Positions 38,403 through 47,981 are shown, numbered from the stretch's first letter. The stretch is DNA of 64,000 bases from Clostridia bacterium (GCA_022797145.1 JAAWKA010000005.1:21866-85865), one strand, 5' to 3'. Numbers and translations: made by a program. The notes: generated by a model not told the origin, from the letters alone.

Positions 38403-38917
38403 AAAACTTCATCCTCCTCTTTTTCTCCTTTTATACCTACTACTAAATATCTTCCAGTATCTAATTTAATTTTGTATCTTTCTTCTATTTTTCTATAATC
38501 ATCTTTTGTATAAATCTCTTTTGTTAGCATGTCCTTTAATTCTTCATAATTAAAACAATTGTTAATTAGTTCTTCATTACTGTAGTATTGATTTGTAATA
38601 TCTTTAATTTTATCTTTAAACTGTTTAAGATTTTTGCATTTAATTTCTTTATAAATATTTAAATTCAATTTAATATTCTCATTGCTTTTATTTATATATA
38701 AGTTTTCCATATTTAATAATAAATTTGAGTATTTACTATTATCTAATAATTTTTCTAAGTCTTGTTGTAAATCACCATATGCTCCAGATGTAATTGTTTC
38801 ATTTGTTATGTCAAAATCAATATTTTCATTAGTAACAATTATTTTCAATTCTTTAAGGTTTAAAATTATAAATTTGTTTATATTGTAATCGTAATTAATA
38901 TCGAATCTTTTATTCAA
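38399..38917 (-). CDS. Unknown acidic-tailed protein (about 172 residues)
   Basis: TTG 38917 overlaps the ATTGAATAA end of the upstream gene, with GAGGAGGAAG correctly spaced; the ATG at 38935 would lie inside that gene. Asn/Lys/Ile-rich, mixed alpha/beta, ending KGEKEEDEVL. The end also provides the ribosome site of the sortase. Unknown. Confidence 0.78.
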   Translation of the reverse strand: MNKRFDINYDYNINKFIILNLKELKIIVTNENIDFDITNETITSGAYGDLQQDLEKLLDNSKYSNLLLNMENLYINKSNENIKLNLNIYKEIKCKNLKQFKDKIKDITNQYYSNEELINNCFNYEELKDMLTKEIYTKDDYRKIEERYKIKLDTGRYLVVGIKGEKEEDEVL

Positions 38918-39263
38918 TTTCTTCTTCCTCCTCATCTACCTCTTCTTCTAAACTTTCAAAAGATCCTATTCCGATTGCAGCATCTAGTATTTCTGTTGCT
39001 TTTGCTTTTTCTAATGTATCTAATGTGACATCTCCATCTGTATATGCTTTTACAATTTCATCTGCTACTGTTATATTGCTTGTTTCTGTCGAATTTTCTG
39101 AACATACATAATCTATAACTACAAATAATCTATTTTGCTCTTCTTCTGTAAATTTTTTTTCACTTGCACTTCTTATAGCATTAATATATTGAAAATCCTG
39201 CAAATGAATTCTTTGTTGTGGTGTTAATTGGTCATATAATTCAAATTCTAATCTTTTTGACAT
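38910..39263 (-). CDS. Unknown acidic-tailed protein (about 117 residues)
   Basis: ATG 39263 after GTGAGGAATTATAAT, overlapping the upstream stop. A helical body (QLTPQQRIHLQDFQYINAIR) with one of the longest tails in the element: SLEEEVDEEEEEIE. Unknown. Confidence 0.8.
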   Translation of the reverse strand: MSKRLEFELYDQLTPQQRIHLQDFQYINAIRSASEKKFTEEEQNRLFVVIDYVCSENSTETSNITVADEIVKAYTDGDVTLDTLEKAKATEILDAAIGIGSFESLEEEVDEEEEEIE

Positions 39264-39264
39264 A

Positions 39265-40122
39265 TTATAATTCCTCACTTTCTTCATCTTCTATGTTTTC
39301 TGCATATTCTAAATCTTTATTTAGATAATTCAAACATTTTTCAATATTATCAAAATCCTGCATTTTCATTTCACCATTTACATTATTTATTCCTAAATAA
39401 ATGCCATTTTCTTTTGTGATAAATTTTCCTAATTCATTAGGTTTAAATTGAATTTCTTTATTATGTTTGTTTAATATCTCTAAAAACTGGTAATATGTAA
39501 TTTGTTTAATATTAGAATTTTTTTTGATATATAATTTATCAATTTCATTTTCTAATCCTTCAATTAATTCTTCTGCATTATTCCTATCAATATATACTTC
39601 ATACTTCTCTATATATTTTTCATTAAATCCTGTATTGCATATATGTTCTTTTAGGTTATAATAAACATTATCCTTAAACTCATCACTTAATCTGTGATAT
39701 TTATCTAATATTGAATCAATAAAATGTCTTAAAACCTCTCTTGTTGTTGTAACTCCTTTATGGTTTGAAACACCATTTAATATTTCTTTTTCAAATAGCT
39801 TTAAATTATTTATTTCATCTGATATACAAATGTTACTTTCTTCATAATAATATGGACAATAATCAATCCAAAAGACCATATCAAATGATAATTTCTCATC
39901 TTCTTCATCTATATATACATCAGCAACTCTTTCATCTTTTTTTATTCTATCTAGTATTTGTTCTTTATGATTTATGATAAATTCTCTATGCTCATAGTTT
40001 TGGTCTATAGATAAACAATAATTAAATTCGCTACAATCTTCTAGTGCATCTTCAACAAATTTATTTGCATAATACCTTATTGTTTCTTCTTCATTCAAGT
40101 CAATTTCATACACATTGGTCAT
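39265..40122 (-). CDS. Unknown acidic-tailed protein (285 residues)
   Basis: ATG overlaps the ATATGA end of the gene upstream. The N-terminal half contains DMVFWIDYCPYYYEESNICI and a likely alpha/beta fold; the end is NIEDEESEEL with GTGAGGAATT for the next gene. No recognised domain. Confidence 0.8.
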   Translation of the reverse strand: MTNVYEIDLNEEETIRYYANKFVEDALEDCSEFNYCLSIDQNYEHREFIINHKEQILDRIKKDERVADVYIDEEDEKLSFDMVFWIDYCPYYYEESNICISDEINNLKLFEKEILNGVSNHKGVTTTREVLRHFIDSILDKYHRLSDEFKDNVYYNLKEHICNTGFNEKYIEKYEVYIDRNNAEELIEGLENEIDKLYIKKNSNIKQITYYQFLEILNKHNKEIQFKPNELGKFITKENGIYLGINNVNGEMKMQDFDNIEKCLNYLNKDLEYAENIEDEESEEL

Positions 40123-41153
40123 ATACTCTCTTCCTCCATTTCTTCTAAGCCATTAACTGTTTTGAATTCTTTAAATTCTGCTTTTAAATGTTCAATTTTA
40201 TTAAAAATATCGGTGTTATTTTCACTATTTAGTTCTTCTGTTAGTCTTGCTATTTCTTTAAATATTGCAATATCTTCCACTATATTTAAAAAGTTGTTTA
40301 ACTTCATATCATTTTCTATTAATTGTGTTCCATTGTAAATATCAATTAAGTCAACTAAAACTAGATTTCCATTATTAGTTTTTTCAACAGACATTGTGCT
40401 GCTTTCATTATGAATAAAAGTACATCCTTGTTTTAAATCTTCTTTAAACATTAAATAATTTATTTCAAGAGTATTTTCTACAATTCTTTCTTGCTCTTTT
40501 TCATTAGAATTATTAAATTTTTCTATTGCTTTTTTCAATTCTTTATATTCTTTATAAACCTCTAAATATGTATCTTGATAGATTAAATATTTTATTGTTT
40601 CTCTACTATATTCATTTCCAAAATAGTAGTCTTCTGCTTCATACAAAATGTCTTTTATTTTTTCTATATATTCTTCTTCACATCTAGGTAGGCTGTCCTC
40701 ATATAGATTATATAAATGTTGTAACACTTTATATGGAATCTTGTTTTTACTGGCTTCTTCTATAATTTCTTCTTTGAATGTATTTTTTAAATAGTTTTCG
40801 GTATAATACCCACAGAAAATATCAGCAATTTTATTAATCAATTTTAAATTGATTGCTATATCTCTGTTTTCAAGTTCAATTTCCTTTAAAAAGTCTTCTA
40901 ATACTGTTTCATCAACCATACTTGGAGCATCTATCCAATTCATAAATTTGTTATATAATTTTATTAAAAGATTCTTGCTTTCTAAAACACTTTTATATTT
41001 ATCTACTTCTATCATTTCATTTTCTAATGTATTACTTACTAGTTGATAAAAATTATATTGATATACTAAACTATTAAATTCTTCATCTTTGCAATTTCTT
41101 ATTTGTTCTTTTAAACTGTTTAATTGTTGTTTAAAATTTTCTTTATAACTCAT
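40119..41153 (-). CDS. Unknown helical acidic-tailed protein (344 residues)
   Basis: Nearly all helix, with LYNKFMNWIDAPSMVDETVL and LIYQDTYLEVYKEYKELKKA as typical stretches. It ends EEMEEESI, coding GGAGGAAGAG ahead of the next ATG. Unknown. Confidence 0.8.
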   Translation of the reverse strand: MSYKENFKQQLNSLKEQIRNCKDEEFNSLVYQYNFYQLVSNTLENEMIEVDKYKSVLESKNLLIKLYNKFMNWIDAPSMVDETVLEDFLKEIELENRDIAINLKLINKIADIFCGYYTENYLKNTFKEEIIEEASKNKIPYKVLQHLYNLYEDSLPRCEEEYIEKIKDILYEAEDYYFGNEYSRETIKYLIYQDTYLEVYKEYKELKKAIEKFNNSNEKEQERIVENTLEINYLMFKEDLKQGCTFIHNESSTMSVEKTNNGNLVLVDLIDIYNGTQLIENDMKLNNFLNIVEDIAIFKEIARLTEELNSENNTDIFNKIEHLKAEFKEFKTVNGLEEMEEESI

Positions 41154-41458
41154 AGTTCCTGATTTTCCTCTTCTTCTGATTTTTTAATTTCATATTCTTG
41201 TATTTCTTCCTCTGTTAGTTCATCAAATTCAATTTGCTTTAAAATAGAATTTATTTTTTCCGAATCATATCTATCGCAATATTTGTCCAAAATATCACAT
41301 TTATATACTTTTTGTTGATATACATCTATAATATATCTTTTTGCCATTTCAGGATTATAATAGATAAAATTATCTAACATTTGACCTGTAATTTCATTTA
41401 GTTCAAATCTCCTTTTGAATTCTCTTTTCCAAAAATCAAAATCAAAATTATTGTTCAT
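41150..41458 (-). CDS. Unknown acidic-tailed protein (about 102 residues)
   Basis: ATG 41458 follows GAGGAGGGAGAAA; an ATG at 41524 lies well inside the upstream gene. It has NFDFDFWKREFKRRFELNEI at the N-terminus and ends KKSEEEENQEL. Unknown. Confidence 0.78.
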   Translation of the reverse strand: MNNNFDFDFWKREFKRRFELNEITGQMLDNFIYYNPEMAKRYIIDVYQQKVYKCDILDKYCDRYDSEKINSILKQIEFDELTEEEIQEYEIKKSEEEENQEL

Positions 41459-42548
41459 TTTCTCCCTCCTCATTTTCAAGCATTTCATCATTTTCTCCAT
41501 ATATTGCTTTTTGTGTAAATTCACATATAAACTCTTCTATATTTTCTTCATTTATGTAAGCATTATTTTTTGTGAAATTTAAACTATTTAATTCATCTCT
41601 AATATTACATTTAATATCAAATTTAACATGTCTAATAAAACATTCTTGTAGTTCTAAATCTTCTTTTAACTTACTAAGTGGACTTATATATTCTTTTGTT
41701 CTTTCATATATTGTTGTATTATAATCTTCCAAAAATTTTTCAATTATATCTATTGTGTTTAAACCTAGTTTAAAGTAATCTTTTTCAACTTTATTTTTAA
41801 ATTCAATTAAATAATCAAAAATCATTTGTCCATATTTTTGTTTTGTATTAAAGTCATATTGTGTAATATCTAATTCTTTGCTTTCTATTCTTTCGTAATC
41901 ATTTTCTAATAAATAATCATTCATTCCAAATTTTGTATTTACATCATTTGTCTTATGTTTAACAATATATCTGTTTTGTTCAATGTCTTTAATTAAATAC
42001 CAAGCACCCAAAAATTCTTCTGTATAAACTTCATATATTTTTTCAATCGCTTTATTTTCATTTAATTCTTTTACTTTATTGAACCATACACACTCTAAAT
42101 CGCTTTTCCCATAATACTCTTTTATAAGTTCCTTTTTGTCTTTTTCTATTGAATCCATATATTCTTGTGTTGCCTTAGTATATATATAACCGCTTCTATA
42201 ATTCCATAGTGATTTCTTAGCGTCTTCTAATGTTAGAAATAATTGATTCTCCTTATGATAGATACTTAAACCATCTGTATATCTTTCAAACTTATATGGT
42301 TCAATCTTTAAATAATCTATTTGCATTTGATTATCTTTATATACAACTGCAAATACTTTTTTGTTTTTTATTTCATTATCAAATTTCCATTTTTCAAACT
42401 GATCCCAATTTTCTTTGTTATAATATAAATTAGTTAGGAGCAAATTTGGATTTTCATCTAAATATTTTTGTACATTAACAAATTCTTTATAATCCGCTTT
42501 TTCTCCTAACTTTTCTTTTATCTTTTTAAACTCTGTATAATTAACCAT
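41448..42548 (-). CDS. Unknown acidic-tailed protein (366 residues)
   Basis: Alpha/beta appearance with many aromatics (YYNKENWDQFEKWKFDNEIK, KKSLWNYRSGYIYTKA). It ends EMLENEEGENEQ, from which the next gene takes its ribosome site. No known family. Confidence 0.8.
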   Translation of the reverse strand: MVNYTEFKKIKEKLGEKADYKEFVNVQKYLDENPNLLLTNLYYNKENWDQFEKWKFDNEIKNKKVFAVVYKDNQMQIDYLKIEPYKFERYTDGLSIYHKENQLFLTLEDAKKSLWNYRSGYIYTKATQEYMDSIEKDKKELIKEYYGKSDLECVWFNKVKELNENKAIEKIYEVYTEEFLGAWYLIKDIEQNRYIVKHKTNDVNTKFGMNDYLLENDYERIESKELDITQYDFNTKQKYGQMIFDYLIEFKNKVEKDYFKLGLNTIDIIEKFLEDYNTTIYERTKEYISPLSKLKEDLELQECFIRHVKFDIKCNIRDELNSLNFTKNNAYINEENIEEFICEFTQKAIYGENDEMLENEEGENEQ

Positions 42549-42557
42549 TTAATTTTC

Positions 42558-43322
42558 CTATGCTTCTGCAACTTCTTCTTCAATTTGGTCCAACTCTTTA
42601 TTTTTGTCTTGTGCTTCTAGTTTTCTGTTTTCACAAATCTTTGAATAATAATTTAAAGCATAATTAGGATCATTTTTAATTTCTTTCTTAAATACATTTA
42701 ATTCATCACAACTTATTTCTTCTTTATATTTTTCTTTAATTTCATTTATTTCTTGTTCTTCCATAGCTTCAGCTAGATATGCTCCTCCAACATTGGTTAT
42801 TTTTAGAGCATCTTCAATAACTAATTTATCGTCTACTACTTTTTCTTTTATACAGTAAAATTCTTCTTTGGTTACATCATCAATGGTTGTAATATAATTA
42901 AGTTCTCCATATGATTCTGCTATTTCTGATAGTCTTTTTACTTTTTCTTCTAAAGATCTAAACATTAATGTACCTGGATGTTCAGGCATTCTTTCTCCAC
43001 TTCTTAAAGTTTTGGCATAAATAGTTCTATTTATTTGAGCTAAATATTTTTTGTCATCTACCTCTAAATTCTCTCTTTTTTGTAATTGAGATAATGTCTC
43101 CTTTAATGGATTAATTTTCATAATATTATGATATTTCTCATATCCTGTAACAAAGTCCTTAATATCTGCAATGAAATTTTTTATGTCTTTAGATAGTTTT
43201 TCCTTTTCTTTTTGTTCTTCTGTTTTCTCTTCTACAACTTCTTGATTCTCAATTTTTTCGCCTTGTACATTAGTTTCTTCTTTGTGGTTTTCTTGTACTT
43301 TATTTTTTTTACTTTTGGCCAT
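42558..43322 (-). CDS. Unknown coiled-coil protein with acidic ends (254 residues)
   Basis: A basic start (MAKSKKNK) is followed by a Glu-rich low-complexity segment to about residue 45, a structured centre (KTLRSGERMPEHPGTLMFRS) and a charged helical end QIEEEVAEA. It sits between the membrane protein at 43339 and the unknown cluster. Not recognised. Confidence 0.8.
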   Translation of the reverse strand: MAKSKKNKVQENHKEETNVQGEKIENQEVVEEKTEEQKEKEKLSKDIKNFIADIKDFVTGYEKYHNIMKINPLKETLSQLQKRENLEVDDKKYLAQINRTIYAKTLRSGERMPEHPGTLMFRSLEEKVKRLSEIAESYGELNYITTIDDVTKEEFYCIKEKVVDDKLVIEDALKITNVGGAYLAEAMEEQEINEIKEKYKEEISCDELNVFKKEIKNDPNYALNYYSKICENRKLEAQDKNKELDQIEEEVAEA

Positions 43323-43338
43323 TTTATTTTCCTCCTCT

Positions 43339-44403
43339 TCAAATTATAAATTCAATATATCTATTGTTGATTGTTACTGGTTTAGATATATTTTCTATTT
43401 TTACATAAACTATTTTTCCTTTTAACTTTTCATATATAGATTTCTTTAATTTCAAACTATATATATTGCTATTTATTTTATAGTTATATTTACTTATATC
43501 TATAATATTTTTTTGTTCTTTTGATAATCTAAAACTTTTTAATACTTTATATCCAGAATCTGTCTTATTATAAATAACTGCATTTCCACTTAATAATAAA
43601 AAGATTAATGCTGCTAGTCCAATTCCCATACCACTTATTACAATGACTGGAACTGTGTTGTTTTCTTCTATAATTTGCGGTTCTTCTATTGGTTTATTTA
43701 CTACTTTGTTATATACAGCTTTATAAGTATATTCTGTGCTTTCTTTACTAACATCTCCTGTATATGTAACTGTAATTTCATATTCGTTAGGATTATTTAT
43801 TTCTACAACTGTTTGATATATCATTGTTCCCTTATAAGTTTTTGGAACTTCTTGATTATCAATTACTTCTGTATCTTCAATTTGCCAATCCACATTAATT
43901 AAATAGTAAGTATCATTTTCCTCTGTTATTTCTTTCTTAATATTATTTAAATCATTTTGAGAATACTTATTAAACTCTATTTTCTTTTCTCTAAGTTCTT
44001 GATATTTGCCATGACTTATCGTATTAATATTAATATGTGATATTGGAATATTCCCTCTATATCCCTCTTCATCTTCATAGTCATACTTTTCTCCAAAATA
44101 TTTCTTAATATAATTTTGGTCTCTTGACTTTAAAGTTTCTTTCTTTTGTTCAGATACTTGTTTTGTTTCATCTTCATTTTTTGTTTTTTCTATTGTTGCA
44201 ATAGCATAAGTATTAGAATTGATTACGATATTATGATTCAATAATTCTACAACTTCATCTTCTTCTGACAAATTTGCTTCTATACTTTTTGTAAAACTGT
44301 TATTCTCTTCTTTTAGTGGATATTCTGTGTAAGCATTCACTTTTGTTTGTGCTAGTAACATTAATAAAGATGTTCCTACTATTAATAACTTTTTAACTTT
44401 CAC
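43339..44403 (-). CDS. Secreted protein with C-terminal membrane span
   Basis: GTG 44403 after AAAGGAGGACTTTAT; the ATG one base upstream is followed at once by TGA. A signal peptide (KLLIVGTSLLMLLAQTKVNA) leads to a roughly 250-residue outer domain, a membrane span (VPVIVISGMGIGLAALIFLL) and a 90-residue basic cytoplasmic domain. It is the first gene after promoter module 5. Topology suggests a conjugation-linked envelope protein; no family assigned. Confidence 0.8.
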   Translation of the reverse strand: MKVKKLLIVGTSLLMLLAQTKVNAYTEYPLKEENNSFTKSIEANLSEEDEVVELLNHNIVINSNTYAIATIEKTKNEDETKQVSEQKKETLKSRDQNYIKKYFGEKYDYEDEEGYRGNIPISHININTISHGKYQELREKKIEFNKYSQNDLNNIKKEITEENDTYYLINVDWQIEDTEVIDNQEVPKTYKGTMIYQTVVEINNPNEYEITVTYTGDVSKESTEYTYKAVYNKVVNKPIEEPQIIEENNTVPVIVISGMGIGLAALIFLLLSGNAVIYNKTDSGYKVLKSFRLSKEQKNIIDISKYNYKINSNIYSLKLKKSIYEKLKGKIVYVKIENISKPVTINNRYIEFII

Positions 44404-44428
44404 ATAAAGTCCTCCTTTTCTTTTATTT

Positions 44429-44518
44429 GCAAAAAGAAAGTGCCAATTTCTTGACACTTTCTTTGCATTAACATCATATTATTTAATTATATATATTTCA
44501 ATTCCCAAATTTTTCCCT
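44429..44518 (-). promoter_or_regulatory. Shared promoter module 5 with leader terminator
   Basis: Repeat box 44498-44518, -35 TTGAAA (44496-44501), 17 bases, -10 TATGAT (44473-44478). The leader hairpin (44429-44466) pairs GAAAGTGTCAA with TTGGCACTTTC around a GAAA loop and runs into T5. Confidence 0.9.
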
Positions 44519-45357
44519 TTACAATATTTCTTGATTATTAAAATCTTTTTCAAGTTGATTTATGAAATCTCCTAGTTCAATACTTTGATTTGATGGAAAT
44601 TGTAAAATGTATTTTGATTTATATTTTCCCATATATTGATAAGTTTTATATATTTCTTCAGCTAATTCTTTTTTTGGTAAAATTCCAAATTGAGCAAGAC
44701 TATTTAATAAGTATTGTGTAGCTACTACCACATAATCTGTATTAACAACAAATTTTTCTTCATTATTAATAGTAACTTTTTGATTAATCTCGTCTTTTTT
44801 TAGTTCTTCAACATCATATATATTTTCATAGTCTACTATTACTTCTTTTTCTCCACATGCTGTTTCATCTAAATAACATATTATATCTTCTTTTTTTATT
44901 TTTGCTTTAAATACTGTACCTACCTTTTCGTACTTTTGATAAAACCAAATAGCTCTTTTTTTATCAATTGTCCATGATATTGCAGGTATATATTCTCTAT
45001 TTGTAGTTCCTCTGTAGATTTCTACTTCTTCTGGTAATTCTAAAAATTTATTATAATCTTCTTTCATTAATGTTTTAGCATCTGCCATTTTAAATAAATT
45101 TAATGTTTCTTTTAAAGATAATTTTGCATTTTTAGTATTTATTCCTTCTGTTCTTATATAAGATTCTTTTAGTCCTATGCAATAATCTTTTTCATCTAAA
45201 AACTTATATATATCATAAAAAACATCATTCTATATTCTGGTTCTATACTCTGAATTATCATACATAAATCTGTATTATCTTCATCAATATTAAGTATAAG
45301 ATTTTGATTGTATTTGTTTTGTACTAAATTAATTATTTCTTCTATATCGCTTTTCAT
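44519..45357 (-). pseudogene. ADP-ribosyltransferase-like protein, frame broken once
   Basis: ATG 45357 (GAGGGAGTT site) opens a 60-codon frame ending near 45180; the rest continues in the -1 frame (DVFYDIYKFLDEKDYCIGLK) to 44519. Restoring one base near 45230 gives about 279 residues. The C-terminal half has an ART-like R-S-E pattern: YRGT ... ISWT-x-DKKRAIWFYQKY ... GEKEVIVDYENIY. The break does not involve CGG, so it is a true mutation or an assembly error at a T6 run. If intact it would be a NAD-dependent effector or toxin; the fold assignment is moderate. Confidence 0.6.
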
Positions 45358-45365
45358 AACTCCCT

Positions 45366-45575
45366 CTACTCTTCTTTGTTATTCTGTTTATTATGGTTTT
45401 CTATCTCTTGTTCTTCTAAATCCTTTAAAGCCATTTCTACTGCTTTTCTAATAAAGGAACTAAATGTGTAATCTGTTCCTTCAATATATTTTTCTACTTC
45501 TTCAATTAAGTCATCTGGAAATCTAATAGTTCGTTGTTCTGAGGATGGTATCTTAGGTATTCTAAATTTGCTCAT
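45366..45575 (-). CDS. Ribbon-helix-helix regulator (about 69 residues)
   Basis: ATG 45575 is preferred over the TTG at 45602. RTIRFPDDLIEEVEKYIEGT is a typical MetJ/Arc/CopG ribbon-helix-helix, followed by FSSFIRKAVEMALKDLEEQE. It could control the adjacent ART-like gene or element promoters. It overlaps the end of the upstream small gene. Confidence 0.82.
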   Translation of the reverse strand: MSKFRIPKIPSSEQRTIRFPDDLIEEVEKYIEGTDYTFSSFIRKAVEMALKDLEEQEIENHNKQNNKEE

Positions 45576-45823
45576 ACAAACTTCTTCTCTCTTTTGATAC
45601 AATTTGTTCTTTGTTTAATTTTATTATCTTTTTTTATAATTTCAAACTGTTCTATCAGTTCTTTTGCTTCTAACACATTATATCCTTCTAATATTGCGAA
45701 ATTTATCATTAGCCTAATTAGTTTTTCTTTTTTATTGTATTTTTTTCCTAAATCTTCAACTATTTTATTTGATAAACTTTCATACAATTCGACAATCATT
45801 TTCTCTGTTAAATCAATGTGCAT
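45572..45823 (-). CDS. Small unknown helical protein (83 residues)
   Basis: Lies directly upstream of the ribbon-helix-helix gene with a four-base overlap, suggesting a joint unit. Its basic end (KKDNKIKQRTNCIKREKKFV) contrasts with the acidic ends elsewhere. Not recognised. Confidence 0.7.
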   Translation of the reverse strand: MHIDLTEKMIVELYESLSNKIVEDLGKKYNKKEKLIRLMINFAILEGYNVLEAKELIEQFEIIKKDNKIKQRTNCIKREKKFV

Positions 45824-45844
45824 TTTCTATCATCCTTTGTTTAA

Positions 45845-46354
45845 TTAAATATATTTTACAATTTCGTTAATGTCCTTTTTTCGTTTAGGCAATAAATTAC
45901 AAGTGAAATCACTTGCTTTCCAACCTATTGAATCATCTGTTTTATAACCTAAGTAAATTAAACTTACAGGCATACTATTAATATCTAATTTAAATGCTTT
46001 TTCTAATTTATTTCCAAAATCAAGGTATCTATCATATATATTATCAATACCTAAATATGTAGCTTCTAATATCATATGAATTGATACTAAGAGACAATCT
46101 TGTAAATATGATATTGCATGATTTTCTCTGTAACATTTTTCTGCATCTCCACAAACCATTAATACAGTTGGTGATTTACGATTAGTTATCTTTTGTATTT
46201 TATTCAATCCTTCTTTAGATTCAATAACATATATTTTTTGTGGTTGTAAACTTTTTGCTGTAGGTGATAAAATTCCAGCTTCTAGTATTCTATTTAAATC
46301 TTCTCTGCTAATTTTTTTGTCTTTAAATTCTAATTTTTCATTCAATTTGGTCAC
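45845..46354 (-). CDS. Nitroreductase-family protein
   Basis: 169 residues. DLNRILEAGILSPTAKSLQP is the FMN-binding start of nitroreductases, and SYLQDCLLVSIHMILEATYL the usual central helix (x-QD-x-x-A-x-x-N-x-x-L-x-A); it ends with LGYK. It is shorter than many family members. Likely cargo, perhaps for redox or xenobiotic metabolism. Confidence 0.85.
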   Translation of the reverse strand: MTKLNEKLEFKDKKISREDLNRILEAGILSPTAKSLQPQKIYVIESKEGLNKIQKITNRKSPTVLMVCGDAEKCYRENHAISYLQDCLLVSIHMILEATYLGIDNIYDRYLDFGNKLEKAFKLDINSMPVSLIYLGYKTDDSIGWKASDFTCNLLPKRKKDINEIVKYI

Positions 46355-46364
46355 TCCTAGAAAT

Positions 46365-46529
46365 TTATTTATTAGTTTTACTTTTTAAGTTATCATTCAT
46401 TTTTTTTACTAATAATTCATCTATAATTTTACTTTGATTCCATAATTCTTCATAAGAACATTTATTTTTAACCATTTCCTTTAATTTTTCTCCATTTTCT
46501 TTTATTAAATCGTTTTCTTTTACTTCCAT
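46365..46529 (-). CDS. Spo0E-like small protein (54 residues)
   Basis: ATG 46529 to TAA 46365. Two helices with the pattern of Spo0E-family phosphatases: CSYEELWNQSKIIDELLVKK has the S-x-x-(L/I)D core. Spo0E proteins dephosphorylate Spo0A-P and delay sporulation. The match rests on this short motif only. It starts one base after the SSB stop. Confidence 0.6.
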   Translation of the reverse strand: MEVKENDLIKENGEKLKEMVKNKCSYEELWNQSKIIDELLVKKMNDNLKSKTNK

Positions 46530-47177
46530 TTATACTTCCTTTCTTACATTTTCTTCTATTAACATAACAGATAATTCGTAAGCTGTCTTTATTTCTGTCT
46601 TTCCATTATCACACTTTTTTTCATACTCTCTTGATTGGAATCTTCCAGTTACACTTACTTCAGTACCTACTTCAAACTTTTTGCACATTCTTGCCATTCT
46701 TCCCCAAGTTATAGCAGGAATGTAATCTGATTTGTTATATGCTCGGTTTACAGCTAATAATAAATCTGTAATTTCCCTTCCTTTTGGTGTTTCTCGATAT
46801 ATAGGTTTTTTACAGATATATCCTATTAAATTCACTTGATTTAATGTTTGTTCTTTATTTTCTTTTATTTGTTCATCAACTTCTTCATTATAAAAAATAT
46901 CTTTTGCAAATATTGTTAATTTTAATTTATTTTTCTCCTCTTCTGTGGTATTGTAGGATCTAAATTGACCTTTTACTAATATTTTTGTTCCTATACCAAA
47001 TCTGCTATCTATCAACACTTCTGAAGCTGTTACAGGAATAATATCTTTTTCATCACTTAATCTCTTTACTTCTACATTAAAATTATAAAATATTTCTCCA
47101 TACATTTCGTGACTAAATGTCTTTTCACTTACAATTATTCCAACTAATATTGTATTATTAGTATTATTTAAACTCAT
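46530..47177 (-). CDS. ssb: Single-stranded DNA-binding protein with two OB folds
   Basis: 215 residues. The C-terminal half (NQVNLIGYICKKPIYRETPK, LLLAVNRAYNKSDYIPAITW, GTEVSVTGRFQSREYEKK) is a normal SSB OB fold; the N-terminal half (TILVGIIVSEKTF ... GTKILVKGQFRSYN) is a second, divergent one. Double-OB SSB-like proteins are common in Firmicutes conjugative elements, where they protect transferred DNA. The acidic SSB tip is missing. It has its own promoter at 47242-47270. Confidence 0.87.
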   Translation of the reverse strand: MSLNNTNNTILVGIIVSEKTFSHEMYGEIFYNFNVEVKRLSDEKDIIPVTASEVLIDSRFGIGTKILVKGQFRSYNTTEEEKNKLKLTIFAKDIFYNEEVDEQIKENKEQTLNQVNLIGYICKKPIYRETPKGREITDLLLAVNRAYNKSDYIPAITWGRMARMCKKFEVGTEVSVTGRFQSREYEKKCDNGKTEIKTAYELSVMLIEENVRKEV

Positions 47178-47241
47178 TTGTGTTCCTCCTATTATTCTTT
47201 CGTAAATGATATAAAAACTTATAAAATACCATTTTCATACA

Positions 47242-47270
47242 ATTATACTTTATTTTTACATTTTATTCAA
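47242..47270 (-). promoter_or_regulatory. Promoter of ssb
   Basis: TTGAAT (47265-47270), 17 bases, TATAAT (47242-47247) on the minus strand, about 65 bases before the start codon. It lacks the GGGAA repeat of the shared modules, so ssb appears to be controlled differently. A GGAAATTTTCC palindrome lies just upstream. Confidence 0.75.
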
Positions 47271-47332
47271 TAGAAGAAAAACAAAAAATGGAAATTTTCC
47301 CCTATTATTATGGATATGATACTTATATTACA

Positions 47333-47358
47333 CAAAAAAATAAGAGTATTAACTCTTA
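47333..47358 (-). terminator. Terminator of the XRE gene
   Basis: AATAAGAGT, TTAA-type loop and ACTCTTATT followed by T7 on the minus strand. The stem overlaps the last codons of the gene at 47349. Confidence 0.8.
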
Positions 47359-47702
47359 TCCTTTATTTGTTTCTCATTTAAAACTCTTATCATTTCACTA
47401 ATAACTTCTTGATTCGTTTCATTCAACGAATTAAATCCTACTAAGAGTGAATTGGTTAAATTTATATCAAAATTGATTAAAGGCTTCAAAATATCGTTCG
47501 GTGTGATTTTATATAGATTACACAATGAAATCAATGTGTGAATGCTTCCAAGTGATTTTCCTCGTTCAAGATCTGATAAATATGATGGTGACAATTCTGG
47601 CACTTCTGCTGCTACCTCTTGTGTAATTCCATTAGCAATCCTTGCTTTTTGATAGTTTTGTCCAACTATTTTTAATTTTTCTTTTTCATATTTGCTTGTC
47701 AT
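47349..47702 (-). CDS. XRE-family transcriptional regulator
   Basis: 117 residues. The helix-turn-helix is visible as YQKARIANGITQEVAAEVPE-L-SPSYLSDLERGK, followed by HTLISLCNLYKITPNDILKP. It is the first gene after module 4 and may regulate the element's promoters. Confidence 0.9.
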   Translation of the reverse strand: MTSKYEKEKLKIVGQNYQKARIANGITQEVAAEVPELSPSYLSDLERGKSLGSIHTLISLCNLYKITPNDILKPLINFDINLTNSLLVGFNSLNETNQEVISEMIRVLNEKQIKDKS

Positions 47703-47813
47703 TTAAATTACTCCTCATTATTATAGTTAATATTATAATAACAAGGATTTCCAAATTTATACATAAGATAAAAACCAAGTTATATAGGTAAAATATTCTA
47801 TATTACTTTGTTA

Positions 47814-47969
47814 AAAAAGAAGACACCTTTTATTGATGTCTTCTTTTAAAAAAATAAATGAAAGGAGAGATATTCTTTGATAGAATATATAAAACTACTC
47901 AAGAATAATTTTGGAATAACTAGATTATATATTTATTATTTTAAAAAAACAATTCCCTTTTTTTTCCCT
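47814..47969 (-). promoter_or_regulatory. Shared promoter module 4 with leader terminator
   Basis: Repeat GGGAA-N6-GGGAA at 47949-47969, -35 TTGTTT (47947-47952), 17 bases, -10 TATAAT (47924-47929). Here the terminator is further away, 47814-47847 (AAGAAGACATC/GGTGTCTTCTT plus T6), leaving a 75-base leader. It controls the XRE gene. Confidence 0.87.
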
Positions 47970-47981
47970 TTGAAATATTTT

